Part shown: piece by piece, positions 52,501 through 57,245 of the stretch
Layout: each line of letters opens with the position of its first letter
How positions within the stretch are numbered: position 1 is the first letter of the stretch
Source: Nemertoderma westbladi
Lineage: Eukaryota; Xenacoelomorpha; Nemertodermatida; Nemertodermatidae
NCBI GenBank assembly: GCA_032718475.1
Contig: JAUCBJ010001981.1
Span: forward strand, 1 to 64,000
Direction of reading: 5' to 3'
Length of the DNA: 64,000 nt
Notes under the pieces: model-generated
What the model was told of the DNA's origin: nothing
What the model saw: only the letters and a program-made list of their open reading frames with translations
Database searches by the model: none
Made by a program: the position numbers and the translations under genes

Positions 52501-55181
52501 GGAGGATCGCAACTGACACATGTAGGGATTATGAAATAGCATTCAATTCACACAAAAACCACTATAATGTAAGTCGCAGTTGCTACCGGTAAACCTGTTC
52601 CTCTAACCTTTAGTAATCAAGAAGATTGGGGTTTTATGATTATTCATCGGTATTCTCCAAATATATCAGCAATATAAACCAACATAACACCAATTAATAA
52701 CAGAATCAAATAATGCGGTGAACAGTCAGTATGTGTTACTTATGCAGTGTTCCATGTGCAGCAATGTTGACTTGCGGTGTGATGCGGTAGTTGAATCGCG
52801 TTGCGTAGTGCCGCGGTGTGGCGTTAATAGTTTTACGTTCTTGTAATCAAAGCCATCTGATGTTTCTGAGGTTTAGGTCAAAGTCTGAAACTTCCAAAGA
52901 AGTACAGAAGAATCCTAAGCCGGTGTTCTGGGCTTAGAAAAGATACACACTGACTGAATTGCGTGGGTTTCTGTAGGCACTGTCCAACACAAAGTGAAAA
53001 TCGCTCTGATTGGCTGAGCCGAACAAAGAACAAAGAGAGGTTCAGGTTCCACGTTGGCAGTAAATCAGCTGACAGATTGCGTCATCTGAGTCATCTTTTA
53101 GAGTATTAAGCGCATTGCGGAGAAAATGGCTTGTTATGTCCGCTACAGCACACATGCAGACATAGCGGGTAAAAATGGCTTGTTATGTCCGCTAAAACAC
53201 CTACACGGTATATTGCGGAGAAAAATGGCTTGTTATATCCGCAAAAGCTTTTACACTTGTGTATAATAGATTTGATATAGTCATTGTTTTTTTTTAGATG
53301 TTTTTTTTAAATATTATATTCTTTTATATAATATTAAAAAAAACCGCCATAAATGAAAAGTTAAAATTATTGAATGGGGGGGGGGGGGGGGGGGTATCTC
53401 AGCTTCATTCCCCTGGGCGCCAGAAGGGTTCGCTACGCCCCTGCAAACAGCTGCGGGTTTGAATAAAGCGAGTAGTAAAGGAAGCAACAATCAGCAAAGC
53501 TCCTAAATTTAGTGGGCCAGTAATTTCTTTTAGATAGAATCCCAGAAACAATAGGACTTGACCCTAACTGAAATTATGTCCTGTATCAGATGAAGCTAAT
53601 AAAAATACTAACTATAGTTCATGTCATGTTATAGGATTTAGTGGATTAATAGATAGACATTCCGAATCCAACAGTCCCAGACTCCAGCCACCATCGGACC
53701 GTCTCGTCGATTTATTGGCCTCTACGGGAAGTGCAGTCGAGGACCGAAATACCTTGAGTAGGGCGATGGAGATCGAGATAACATTGAGGTCATTGCGGGA
53801 GCAAGCTGAGAAGGTTGGTCAGTCTTATAAGCATTAGTTTTGTTCTAAATTCTGTATTGAACAAGTATTTATTAAATTCATTAAATTTATGAATTCTGTA
53901 AATAGTGCTGCCTTGCAACGTTATGAAGGTGTATAATAATATATAAACATAAAAACAATCAATTTAAATATATCGGTCTACTGTAGGTACAGTTGTAAGT
54001 CTATTTACTGCTGTATTTGGCTGATATATTTACTGTGTTTGGTGGTGGTGCAGTTTAACTGTTTGTTGTATAAGTTTTTAAATTTCCCGCGTTTATATTA
54101 CATTATAGATGTTTATCGTACTGTTGCACTGTAAAAAAAAAAAGTATTTATTAAATTGATGCTACAAAAACTAAATGGACTTAACGATAGATACGACAGT
54201 TTGGTGATGAGCACTGAAATATAAATTAAACTGAAACTGAAATCCAAAACTGAAATTACTTAATTGAAATTATTGAAATATTTTCATATTTTGAAACTGC
54301 AATTATTTTTCCATTTTGTTGTCAAATTCATTTCACAACATGAGTTATTTCGATTCAACAAAATTACTCCACCTACATTCGTACTAGGGGATCAATGAAA
54401 TGGTTATTATTTCAGTGTTCAGCACTTACTACAGTTAATTAAGTTAATATATAACGTGTCCAGAACTACTTACAGATACGGTACGCAAATTTCCAATTGG
54501 GGTCGCGTTTCAGCCTTCCCATAGGGTTAATGTTAAATTAATATTGAAAAATTTGTGCCTAGAAGTAAAAATTGTACTGTAAACTGTGTTCCTAAATTTA
54601 GTTTATTGTTGTGGTTAGAAAAGTCTGCCATTATGACCTGCTCCTTTCTTTAAAAAGGCTCCTTAAATGGTGAATGTCGAAATTAAATATTCGCGAAATT
54701 AAGTTAATGTGCTAAAATAGTCTGAAGCGACACCCCAATTGGTAATATGCCTACGGACTACAGTGTACTGCCCTTGGTCGGCGTTTCATGCTGCGCACTC
54801 TACATATTGAGCCCGCTTGTATACTAATAGCGGCACTGTAACCAGCAAGGTGTCGTCCATTATTACTATTCTCTCGGCCTCAGCTACTGTAGGGGGCTCT
54901 TTCAGTGTCTGTCTGCTACAAAAAGTAATACCTTCCAAACAATTCACTTATTATTACGTAATTCCTTCCAAAACTTATTATTTTCAAATAACCGTTTGTT
55001 AACCGTTTTTGTTTTTTAACTTTAAATACAAATTGGTAATCTAGTTTTGTAAAGTACAGTTAGTTAGTAATAAATATTAATAATCAATATAATTATTATT
55101 GGTACATTTTATTTTTAGGATAAAATATTTTTAGAAGAGGAAGGCCAATACTTGGATTCAATAAGAAGCGGCGGTCACTGA
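11055..55181 (+). CDS. FBF1: FBF1, gene-level model (Fas-binding factor 1, transition-fibre protein)
   Basis: Proposed join: 11055-11179, 14478-14650, 18902-19099, 19507-19637, 20581-20697, 23047-23118, 23330-23497, 24769-24867, 24998-25184, 25668-25802, 26568-26761, 26854-27101, 36606-36756, 40929-41124, 41440-41591, 42788-43006, 43501-43652, 43882-44019, 53635-53813, 55119-55181. All junctions are GT-AG and phases agree throughout. FBF1 sits at centriolar distal appendages (transition fibres) and gates ciliary entry. From 25668 the protein is a long coiled coil that I recognise as FBF1: EIERLKAIRDHEVEAVRSA, QELVAKLDASM with EQERWN, ERRELAEERARL, and a C-terminus DKIFLEEEGQYLDSIRSG. Introns contain three giant tandem arrays and two nested genes. 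The start codon is not resolved; an in-frame ATG at 18884 is an alternative if the two first exons belong elsewhere. Polyadenylation signal at 55411. Confidence 0.88.
11280..11450. repeat. 44-bp tandem repeat with GC-rich hairpin
   Basis: About four copies at exact 44-bp spacing (AGTGTGCCGCC at 11301, 11345, 11389, 11433). Each contains the palindrome GGCGGCAGTGTGCCGCC, able to form a 7-bp GC stem. Related single hairpins occur at 11245 and at 13670 and 13735 on the far side of the LINE. Confidence 0.88.
11560..13568 (+). mobile_element. 5'-truncated non-LTR retrotransposon with poly-A tail
   Basis: The block starts within the reverse transcriptase reading frame and ends with a TTATTATTATTATT stretch followed by about 28 A (to about 13567). 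No endonuclease domain precedes the RT, and a stop lies in frame near 11521, so this is a typical 5'-truncated LINE copy. The 3' untranslated region includes a 20-nt poly-G run (13404-13423). No clear target duplication was found. It lies in a candidate FBF1 intron and inside the TTAA-type element. Confidence 0.85.
11563..13233 (+). CDS. LINE reverse transcriptase (Jockey/CR1-like group), 5'-truncated
   Basis: A 556-codon open frame is intact to its stop. It carries the RT blocks: NKKSIGLDGVDPVLARSA, NYRPISVLPYFSKILEK, GLFLDLSKAFDTVNH with the first catalytic Asp, GVPQGSILGPVLFLIYIND, and the catalytic FADDTNIF at about residues 271-278. The thumb and C-terminal region follow (LIRPYLTFALTVWG). 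The endonuclease and ORF1 are missing, so the copy cannot be autonomous. The unbroken frame suggests a recent insertion. The clade is inferred from motif style only. Confidence 0.88.
   Translation: MIRYIYIGEKLASKIPTTDRPVATFLKNPTLNSMFLDTISENDLLKCAMSLNNKKSIGLDGVDPVLARSALPKIATPLTHIINLSLLTGVVPDQLKCAKVVPVFKRGNKNIITNYRPISVLPYFSKILEKIVSIQLLEFIKREKILTSKQFGFQTKKSTETALSSLLHDLLTENENNNITVGLFLDLSKAFDTVNHKILIQKLEHYGIRGTPLDWFRSYLTDRRQKVLFKSTLSNSSTITCGVPQGSILGPVLFLIYINDITECSSILNFVLFADDTNIFHSGSDLNILIDQLNSELLNIYKWLATNKLSLNLDKTKFIIFSTKQYSWANKHILINGNLIEKVNEMKFLGIIISSDLKWNKHIQYIRLKIAKNVGILGKLKHFIPYKIRLTLYHTLIRPYLTFALTVWGNGASSNSTATNSLLILQKRAIRYIHLKHSQYHTEELMKTQNELTLSNIYKYQCLLFMYKSINGKLDLPENLKSILIVNRQFHNYNTRTMYNIHLPLYRKSLTQTAVTYQGPLYWNDLLPEIRRSPTLNQFKNNLKKELLTSQHKVNK
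14068..14325 (+). mobile_element. Dispersed MITE-like family, longest copy
   Basis: The segment starts GAAGAATACCAGGATTTCAC and ends with the inverse motif CCTGGTATTC plus a tail (AACTGCAAAGTGAAATATAA). Related copies occur at 47144-47406 (inverted), 47591-47720 and 50728-50899, with smaller fragments at 5930 and 19990. The shared core is TACTAATTCGTTTATTG with GGTTAGATTCAG. Ends with inverted GAATACCAGG motifs and lack of coding suggest a non-autonomous DNA element. Confidence 0.65.
14478..14650 (+). CDS. FBF1: Candidate FBF1 exon with DWL motif
   Basis: Between acceptor CATTTTAG and donor CAT|GTAAGT the open frame begins DLSDWLALTENNDGAGSW and ends SRRGSFTFNIH. A DWLxL motif followed by disordered Ser/Gly-rich sequence is seen in the N-terminal half of FBF1 proteins. 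The exon ends in phase 0, matching a phase-0 acceptor at 18901/18902. If this is right, the whole ECD gene lies inside the next FBF1 intron. Confidence 0.6.
15527..16759 (+). CDS. ECD: ECD (ecdysoneless homologue), N-terminal part
   Basis: The ATG at 15527 starts a 410-codon frame. It carries the ECD/SGT1 core: YIWHSEPFCLSV, HFGDNVDDEWFIVYILTRLT, FPGLVAHVADGDGYFLLVEA, LLPSWMEPSRVGNRVYLYAG, HRAVCFLPFEVAAVL and FLESLTRSDYFRGQMEGS-like sequence near the end. ECD is a conserved cell-cycle and splicing-linked protein (partner of PRPF8 and R2TP in other animals). The frame stops at 16759, where the family continues, and the rest follows in another frame (next entry). An insertion of seven-residue repeats lies at about residues 284-328. 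No introns are seen. The gene is probably nested in an FBF1 intron on the same strand. Confidence 0.9.
   Translation: MEVKETHEVDVDTVFYEIFPVTGNEVDIETLLLDIYANLQDLLNEYIWHSEPFCLSVTVCTGTGTEAYRYLTGRTHFGDNVDDEWFIVYILTRLTRLFPGLVAHVADGDGYFLLVEAANLLPSWMEPSRVGNRVYLYAGALHVLPYAQHPGNLTQWPCGTPPSPAQGALCIPDNAKVTVCDPSVQTCLQDKLDKFDSFDQLSHRAVCFLPFEVAAVLGSTPGLVAHAVNAFVNRDPADRRRFRKQLRFRPECRVRARIKFTRFLFAQLRSQSFCVEPPWSVCESRPPAAESRPLAAESRPLAAVLRLPAAESRPLAVESRPLAAESRPSATEIELGVQLTFGFVSILSRLPPRTFDDLDFRLWDKYLESLTRSDYFRGQMEGSKLHSELLNKAKSYFGKNCATIKGETSR
16374..16512 (+). repeat. 21-bp in-frame minisatellite inside ECD
   Basis: About six to seven copies of a 21-bp unit (GCCGAGTCGCGCCCTCTAGCG) encode repeated AESRPLA heptapeptides. 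The unit is a multiple of three, so copy-number change keeps the frame. It sits where other ECD proteins have a variable linker before the 'LxFGFxI' helix (here LTFGFVSIL). Confidence 0.9.
16743..17525 (+). CDS. ECD: ECD, C-terminal part in a shifted frame
   Basis: This frame is open from 16698 and continues without stop through 16743 (AKRADNNPGLLISEALGS) to 17525. It contains the acidic ECD C-terminal half: DGESWMVVSKEELDGMLE, an Asp/Ser/Glu-rich stretch, EMFEYMASMDRELAGTALSE, and the family-specific end VDVDMNLVSNLLESFSNQAG with GPTSTLLRSIGVNIEDY. It lies in a different frame from the N-terminal part, with overlap between 16698 and 16759. A one- or two-base indel in that interval would explain it. 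The only GT-AG pair there spans about 32 nt, too short for a normal intron. Otherwise conservation looks undamaged, so assembly error or a very recent mutation is likelier than an old pseudogene. AATAAA signals lie at 17586 and 17595. Confidence 0.85.
   Translation, partial: AKRADNNPGLLISEALGSLVTSWEDWRAKEDSVGLSDGESWMVVSKEELDGMLERRYGEVGETSMEDGVRNFLYASSGFEGADCVEEEFYGTPGDSDSDGDCDEVVGGSKSVPVVGGSKSAPVDMRAYIDQLISGGSVHHNHFGGVIEGEDDDNSSNSGDSSGDVGDPENEELSEMFEYMASMDRELAGTALSESFVRVGDNAPPVTQSRDVASASGRVDVDMNLVSNLLESFSNQAGLPGPTSTLLRSIGVNIEDYRKH
17586..17600 (+). terminator. Polyadenylation signals of ECD
   Basis: Two AATAAA hexamers (17586 and 17595) lie 60-75 bp after the ECD stop codon. Confidence 0.65.
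17601..18901. other. Intergenic/intronic, A-rich GCT repeats
   Basis: The stretch 17930-18180 is built of irregular AAAAAGCTC/GCTTGAAAAA repeats, weakly inverted. The remainder is AT-rich single-copy DNA without a recognised gene. It separates ECD from the FBF1 exon at 18902. Confidence 0.5.
18902..25184 (+). CDS. FBF1: FBF1, N-terminal disordered exons
   Basis: Exons 18902-19099, 19507-19637, 20581-20697, 23047-23118, 23330-23497, 24769-24867 and 24998-25184 give a Ser/Pro/Asp-rich region. It includes RHHSHPDNLETLRRHSDH, SVSSKDRRVKSAPEKS, MSELMGLGEEVDIDSLLR joined to KQSAPPTASAGGKPPRTP, SFSRSHFEDDSADSMG, YSVSDSAEERRTLNRRLS and RLLDNPSSSGPIAG. FBF1 proteins have such a long unstructured N-terminal half with short acidic/MxxLxGL-type motifs. 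All junction phases agree. The least certain exon is the fifth: the acceptor at 23329 fits the phase, while a better-looking CAG at 23369 does not. The donor at 20697 opens directly into the 17-bp array. Confidence 0.8.
20698..22878 (+). repeat. FBF1: 17-bp array beginning at a 5' splice site (FBF1 intron)
   Basis: About 128 copies of GTAAGTGTGAGCCACTA follow one another from the first base of the intron (exon ends ...GTGTCAA at 20697). Every monomer thus repeats the donor GTAAGTGTGAG. Variants (GTAATTGTGAGCCCCTA, GTAAGTGTGAGTCACTA, GTAAGTGCGAGCC) recur together in blocks, showing block duplication. The next exon acceptor lies at 23046. Confidence 0.97.
23677..24020. mobile_element. Foldback element made of two inverted tRNA-SINE-like arms
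   Basis: The left arm (23677-23830) carries, on the minus strand, a tRNA-like head with box A (TGGCTGAACTGGTTAGCGCT) and box B (GGTTCAACCCC). The right arm (23895-24020) carries box B (GGTTCAACCCC) on the plus strand and the same tail (TTTTTTCCATTTCTGA). The outer ends TATTTAATGATGTAATATT and AATATTATACATCATTAAATA are inverse copies. Head-to-head insertion of two SINE copies, or a MITE derived from one, would explain this. It lies in an FBF1 intron. Confidence 0.72.
24021..24768. other. FBF1 intron sequence, nothing recognised
   Basis: AT-rich single-copy DNA. A 64-codon frame at 24266-24460 lacks an ATG context, family resemblance or codon bias and is not called. Confidence 0.5.
25668..27101 (+). 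CDS. FBF1: FBF1, first coiled-coil exons
   Basis: Exon 25668-25802 encodes a helix start (SADIEQWRTKLEVTKQHHLE). Exon 26568-26761 gives ILEESYKRRETILVDENKS and RRWEEERSEMSEAAKRR. Exon 26854-27101 gives MKRDHDSEIERLKAIRDHEV and the strongly FBF1-like QAQGLGDLKADVERA, ending DVEIRAKQQELT. Heptad-rich, charged and Cys-poor sequence indicates a parallel coiled coil, the part of FBF1 that carries centriolar targeting and partner binding in vertebrates. The last exon ends at ...GAGCTTACCG|GTAGGT, exactly where the 19-bp array begins. Confidence 0.92.
26046..26317. repeat. Long inverted repeat (foldback), ~80-bp arms
   Basis: The left arm 26046-26126 and right arm 26236-26317 are near-perfect inverse copies (for example CCTGGTGATTAAATGAGAAA against TTTCTCATTTAATCACCAGG). 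They are separated by about 110 bp of AT-rich loop. The transcript of this FBF1 intron would form a long hairpin. A 63-codon minus-strand frame at 26267-26458 is a by-product of the arm. Confidence 0.92.
27102..36375 (+). repeat. FBF1: 19-bp array of ~9.3 kb beginning at a 5' splice site (FBF1 intron)
   Basis: The unit GTAGGTGGATGGCTTACCG repeats for about 9.27 kb (roughly 480 units), starting at the first intron base. The exon ends GCTTACCG, so each monomer contains the last 8 exon nucleotides followed by the donor GTAGGTGG. Recurring variants are a longer interspersed unit (GATGCCGTACC with GTAGTTGCGAGGT), T for C in TTACTGG, and ACCGTTAGG. Segments near 29650-31120 reappear at 32100-33570 at a constant offset of 2450 bp. 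The array decays at 36300-36375. Confidence 0.97.
36606..43006 (+). CDS. FBF1: FBF1, central coiled-coil exons
   Basis: Exons 36606-36756, 40929-41124, 41440-41591 and 42788-43006. They read VLEEKMKRQLASVDEERKSM, QELVAKLDASMRDQNRSMEQ with ERWNLTQEQN; then TQIALDDARQTLADQSAVER and LMQQMYKERRELAEERARL; then LMDDESSRYSVTEAHLEGTL and AIGREQESLANQLADLRVQK; then NLEIERQTLDSMKVHLQQQD with ARKQSAEAVSEAKRIESEY. Order and wording follow the vertebrate FBF1 coiled coil block by block. The exon ending at 36756 (AAT AG|GTTGGC) is the source of the 53-bp array. The donor at 41591 (AAAAA|GTTAGA) is weak but the only one giving the right phase. Confidence 0.93.
36757..40806 (+). repeat. FBF1: 53-bp array copying an exon end plus donor (FBF1 intron)
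   Basis: About 76 units of 53 bp start at the first intron base. Each unit ends with about 25 nt identical to the upstream exon end (GGAATCTTACACAGGAACAA then AATAG) followed by the donor GTTGGC. A shorter ~43-bp variant lacks the donor block (CAGGAACAACAAACATACC). Between 38881 and 39660 a 149-bp higher-order unit (53+53+43) is repeated about five times almost perfectly. Reading on from the exon, the frame meets TAG exactly at the third donor copy (36860-36862). Short open frames on both strands are by-products. Confidence 0.97.
41788..42695. mobile_element. TTAA-flanked non-autonomous DNA element (piggyBac-like)
   Basis: TTAA at 41784-41787 and 42696-42699 flank inverted ends CACGTTAGTGTGGGAGCAAA and, read inversely, CACGTTTAGTGCAAAATGGG. 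Inside, the palindromic motif GCACCGGTGC recurs at least four times (about 41839, 42421, 42602, 42666), with a degenerate copy near 42379, mostly near the ends. No transposase is encoded. The TTAA target and TTAACACG-type end fit piggyBac-like elements. It lies in an FBF1 intron between the exons at 41591 and 42788. Confidence 0.68.
43501..44019 (+). CDS. FBF1: FBF1, late exons with Cys-rich patch
   Basis: Exon 43501-43652 begins ETERHIMQERLSLAKDKKLL, equivalent to the HLSLAQQRLQLDR region of vertebrate FBF1. It continues into LLCYKCGKAMKDRGGFADHF, a C-x2-C...H patch that looks like half of a zinc-binding fold and that I do not recall from vertebrate FBF1. Exon 43882-44019 reads ISGSYIGGMYPANTSKLAWQ and ERPLSLDR, a flexible linker. 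Phases 2/1/1 agree. The following intron is 9.6 kb and contains the nested membrane-protein gene. Confidence 0.85.
43779..43800. repeat. Poly-C run
   Basis: 22 consecutive C in the intron between exons 43652 and 43882. A similar poly-G run of 25 lies at 44262-44286. Confidence 0.9.
44262..44286. repeat. Poly-G run
   Basis: 25 consecutive G in the intron following exon 44019. Capable of G-quadruplex formation, and prone to length error in sequencing. Confidence 0.9.
44729..46969 (+). CDS. Nested single-pass membrane protein with ~56 decapeptide repeats and PY motif (function unknown)
   Basis: A 746-codon intronless frame inside an FBF1 intron, same strand. The N-terminus (METLNHINVSEHLYP) is short. 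One membrane segment follows at about residues 16-33 (VLVCVSVTMVVFIGCVMCF), then a strongly basic stop (KRRRHRRRVRRR), predicting an outside N-terminus and a cytoplasmic C-terminus. Residues about 94-650 are about 56 copies of SDLPVPNRTV. Each carries an NRT sequon, but on the predicted cytoplasmic side. The tail (LPSYDQSPPPVYTPAE, PAPSYTSDW) contains PPPVY, a WW-domain (NEDD4-type) ligand. I do not recognise the family. The unique head and tail with sensible motifs argue that it is real rather than a repeat artefact. No clear AATAAA follows. Confidence 0.7.
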   Translation: METLNHINVSEHLYPVLVCVSVTMVVFIGCVMCFKRRRHRRRVRRRSPVPPSEWCHFPTPSSGVTQIIDSALLPPLRTCSNPSIGEFLLVRSESDLPVPNRTVSDLPVPNRTVSDLPVPNRTVSDLPVPNRTVSDLPVPNRTVSDLPVPNRTVSDLPVPNRTGSDSPIPNRTVSDLPVPNRTVSDLPVPNRTVSDLPVPNRTGSDLPIPNRTGSDSPIPNRTVSDLPVPNRTRSDLLVPNRTVSDLPVPNRTRSDLLVPNRTGSDLPIPNRTVSDLPVPNRTRSDLLVPNRTVSDLLVPNRTVSDLPVPNRTVSDLPVPNRTVSDLPVPNRTVSDLPVPNRTVSDLPVPNRTVSDLPVPNRTVSDLPVPNRTVYDLPIPNRTVSDLPVPNRTVSDLLVPNRTVSDLPVPNRTVSDLLVPNRTVSDLPVPNRTVSDLPVPNRTVSDLPVPNRTVSDLPVPNRTRSDLPVPNRTGSDSPIPNRTVSDLPVPNHTGSDLPVPNRTVSDLPVPNRTVSDLPVPNRTVSDLPVPNRTVSDLPVPNRTVSDLPVPNCTVSDLPVPNRTVSDLPVANRTVSDLPVLNRTVSDLPVPNRTVSDLPVPNRTVSDLPVPNRTVSDLLVPNRTQSDLPVPNRTVSDLPIPNRTRSYLPVPNRTRSVFPSPTSSTGFLLPGPFQPHLRSNSSRLFDIYPDCSNRSPTDMSLPSYDQSPPPVYTPAELPNSPAPSYTSDWLEISENRSRTATELSQSLL
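45008..46690 (+). repeat. 30-bp coding minisatellite
   Basis: About 56 copies of a 30-bp unit with core GATTTACCGGTACCAAATCG. The period is divisible by three and stop-free in the coding frame, in one other plus frame (open over about 500 codons) and in one minus frame (about 595 codons). Single-base variants (CCGGTA/CTGGTA/CCGATA; TACCGTATCG/TACTCGATCG) recur in blocks, showing local duplication. Confidence 0.97.
47144..47406 (-). mobile_element. Dispersed MITE-like family, inverted copy
   Basis: Inverse of the copy at 14068: contains GAAGAATACCAGGTTTTCAC and its inverse CCTGGTATTC, CTAACCAAAACAA..., and AGCGCTATAAAACACTT. A second partial copy in the forward orientation follows at 47591-47720. 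Confidence 0.65.
47591..47720 (+). mobile_element. Dispersed MITE-like family, partial copy
   Basis: TGAAGAATACCAGGATTTGA through TTTATAGCGCTT closely matches the left half of the copy at 14068-14190. Confidence 0.65.
49112..49191 (-). pseudogene. tRNA-like relic
   Basis: On the minus strand, ends TGGTCA and TGACCA can pair as an acceptor stem. A box A-like TAGTCTAGTGGTTATC and a box B-like GGTTCGAAATCC (one extra base relative to consensus) lie between. The T stem is imperfect and the anticodon arm is not convincing, so this is a decayed tRNA or a SINE head rather than a working tRNA gene. Confidence 0.5.
50075..50125. repeat. Compact hairpin
   Basis: GGGGGAAGTTTGGTGAACTG and, after a four-base loop region, TGCAGTGAATCCAAACTTCC form a stem of about 20 bp with a few mismatches. 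The size resembles a short precursor hairpin, but no further support exists. Confidence 0.55.
50728..50899 (+). mobile_element. Dispersed MITE-like family, partial copy
   Basis: Matches the right half of the copy at 14068 (TACTAATTCGTTTATTGTTT, GGTTAGATTCAGACCTTC) and carries two CTGGTATTCTTCACAT motifs near its end. Confidence 0.65.
51828..53443. mobile_element. hAT-like non-autonomous element with 8-bp target duplication
   Basis: The left end CAGAGGTGTAGCGAG and the inverse of the right end, CAGGGGCGTAGCGAA, are similar inverted termini of the CAGGGGCGTAGC type found in hAT elements. They are flanked by CAAACTGC (51820-51827) and CAAACAGC (53444-53451), an 8-bp duplication with one mismatch. 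The interior (1.6 kb) has no recognisable transposase. It contains a poly-G run at 53376-53394 and a small tandem repeat at 53111-53250. It inserted about 190 bp upstream of an FBF1 exon. Confidence 0.72.
53111..53250. repeat. Three-copy ~55-bp tandem repeat
   Basis: The block AAAATGGCTTGTTATGTCCG occurs three times (about 53123, 53169, 53224; the last with ATATCC), spaced about 46-55 bp, inside the hAT-like element. Confidence 0.85.
53635..55181 (+). CDS. FBF1: FBF1, C-terminal exons
   Basis: Exon 53635-53813 reads SDRLVDLLASTGSAVEDRNT then SRAMEIEITLRSLREQAEK. Exon 55119-55181 reads DKIFLEEEGQYLDSIRSGGH and stops. The pattern 'LRxLREQAEK-DKxFLEEExxYLxSIR' matches the conserved FBF1 C-terminus (LALLRHMAEQDRDFLENEQF in the vertebrate protein), confirming the identity and the 3' end of the gene. 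AATAAA at 55411 is the probable polyadenylation signal. Phase 1 (G|GA) and phase 0 junctions are consistent with 44019 and each other. Confidence 0.92.
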
Positions 55182-55410
55182 TTGGTTAATTATAATAAGG
55201 TGCTAAGTATCATTGGACGGACGTTGGAAATCACTAACTGTTCATAATAGTTATATAATTTTATTTCGGAATTTACTGTGATGTGTTTGTAGATTATATA
55301 ATTATATGTTAATAATGTAACAAAATATATTTATTGAACTTTTTGCAACAATTTATGTGAGGTATTTTTAGTTTCTAGGTGCGTTCAGTTTTATATCATA
55401 TTGTATATTA

Positions 55411-55416
55411 AATAAA
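55411..55416 (+). terminator. FBF1: Polyadenylation signal of FBF1
   Basis: AATAAA 230 bp after the FBF1 stop codon in AT-rich DNA, followed by a T/G-containing region. Confidence 0.6.
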
Positions 55417-55521
55417 TATTTTAAATGTAAAGGGATGCCTTTCTCTCCAGAGTATAAATAATATATTATCAATTATAAAACAAAAATAATAAATAATAAG
55501 TCAGTCACAGTGGCTGATTTA

Positions 55522-55617
55522 GGGGGGGGGGGGGGGGCATTGAGTCATGCCCCCCCCCCCTCCTCACAGCAAGGGCGTAACCACGGCACAGGGGGGTGGG
55601 GGGGGGGGGGGGGGGGG
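55522..55617. repeat. Poly-G/poly-C runs with hAT-like terminus
   Basis: Runs of 16 G (55522-55537), 10 C (55551-55560) and 20 G (55598-55617). Between them CAAGGGCGTAACCACGG resembles the terminus of the element at 51828, suggesting a fragment of a related DNA transposon. Confidence 0.6.
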
Positions 55618-55760
55618 CACGTCCCCCCTGTTCAACTTTCAAGGTAGAGGGCGACGCTATATAATATGCCCACAGCACTTTTAAAAATCTATCAATCCAA
55701 ATTTAACTACAAACAATAAATAATTTAACTGAATGTATTTTATTGGTGGTAGACAGACAA

Positions 55761-55977
55761 GGATTCCCGCTTCGACGTGGAATACGACAAGGCGGAGTCC
55801 TTTCCGCGTGTCTGTTCAAATTTTTTACATTGCTGGACTTTTCCAAACCCTAGATGATCAATGACTAGGGCTGTGTATTGGAAGAGAATCCTACCCGGCA
55901 CTCGGATACGCAGATGATATTCTGCTGTTAGCAAATTTAGAATCTGATATCACAAAAATCATCAATACGTATGCATA
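55761..55977 (+). pseudogene. Relic of a non-LTR reverse transcriptase
   Basis: One frame reads GFPLRRGIRQGGVLSACLFK and then stops. A second frame reads GRESYPALGYADDILLLANL, containing the catalytic YADD. These are adjacent RT motifs separated by a frameshift and a deletion, then a stop. It is a dead fragment about 580 bp after the FBF1 stop codon and belongs to a different RT lineage from the LINE at 11.6 kb. Confidence 0.85.
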
Positions 55978-57245
55978 ACATAATTCAACACGTTCGTGGG
56001 GCCTTCGCGCAGCACGAGGCTCAGTTATGAGATACAAATTAAAATTGAGCAATTCTAACACAAAATCTGTATTTAAAAAATTAACCAAACCGCAAATAAA
56101 TCATAAGAGGGGAAAGTTGCTCGCTTTCAACCCCCTCCCCCCTTAATCTGCACCCCAACCCAAAGACACGCACAGAGGATTGTTCACAGGCAGGTATTAA
56201 CAGAAAATTTGTGTTTTAAAAGTAATAGGCGTGGAGGCGACCCAATTTATAAGAAATATTATAATTTACCTCATGACGTTTTAGTATTGATACTGAAATA
56301 TTAATTTACCATGTCGATGTCACAACAAAATTATTTAGCTATTTTTATTCTAAAGAATCTCCATTAAATACTCAGCCAAACAGTGTGCGAGATAAACAAT
56401 AAGCAAGCTGTCTTATTACTCTAGGGCCTACAGTGACACTATTGCATATCCTATAGAATTACACCTTGCTGGAAAAGTGGTGAGGTGGAACTGGTCGGAC
56501 TGATTGCTAGCCCGGCAAACACACCGGACATGTTCTAGCACATATCTGATGTTTCAGCTAAATCAGTGATTTTTTGCCCTCTAGCGGCAGACTAGAGAAC
56601 TGCAGACAGATGAGCCTCCTTTGAATGACACAGTTCATGGTCTAGTACAAATATGCCAAGTTTAGCTAGAACGGGTTTAAAGCAAAGAAAATGGGAGGAT
56701 ATTTAATATCTAGACATGTAGCCCTCTAGCGAGAGACTGAGGATTTGATGGTGTCTGGAAGTCCCGAAAAAACAAAACTGATGGTCTTATTGATGCCTAC
56801 TAATTTTAGACTCGAAAGCTTTAAATCCGACGAAATAAGTAAGTCAAAATCGTAGCGACGATGATGACATACAGTACCATTATTGAATGAACTACTGTAT
56901 TTGTCATAATTTACCTACCCCCCTAAGAGATAGCGTCAGTTCGCAAAGGCTCCGCCAACTTCCTGGCTCGGACCATATACCCCATATGCTATAAAATGTA
57001 TTCGATCGATATACAATTATATATGAATCCGCTAGGTGGTGTCAAATTATTATTCTGCAATTTCGTACTTGTACAGTACAGCAGTACCGTACCGGTAGGC
57101 CTGTGTCATTACTTCAGAGTCTTTAGCCGATCCCCAATTAAATGTCTTAACTTTTCAATTTCGTAGAAGATGGACTATGATTCTCTACAAGAAACCAAAA
57201 TTTCAGCTCTGGAAAATGAGGCGTTCCCGAGAAATGTTACATTTT
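55978..57245. other. Intergenic, nothing recognised
   Basis: AT-rich DNA between the RT relic and the Gypsy remnant. GTACCGTACCGGTAGGCCTG at 57088 is another TACCGGTA-type palindrome. Confidence 0.5.
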
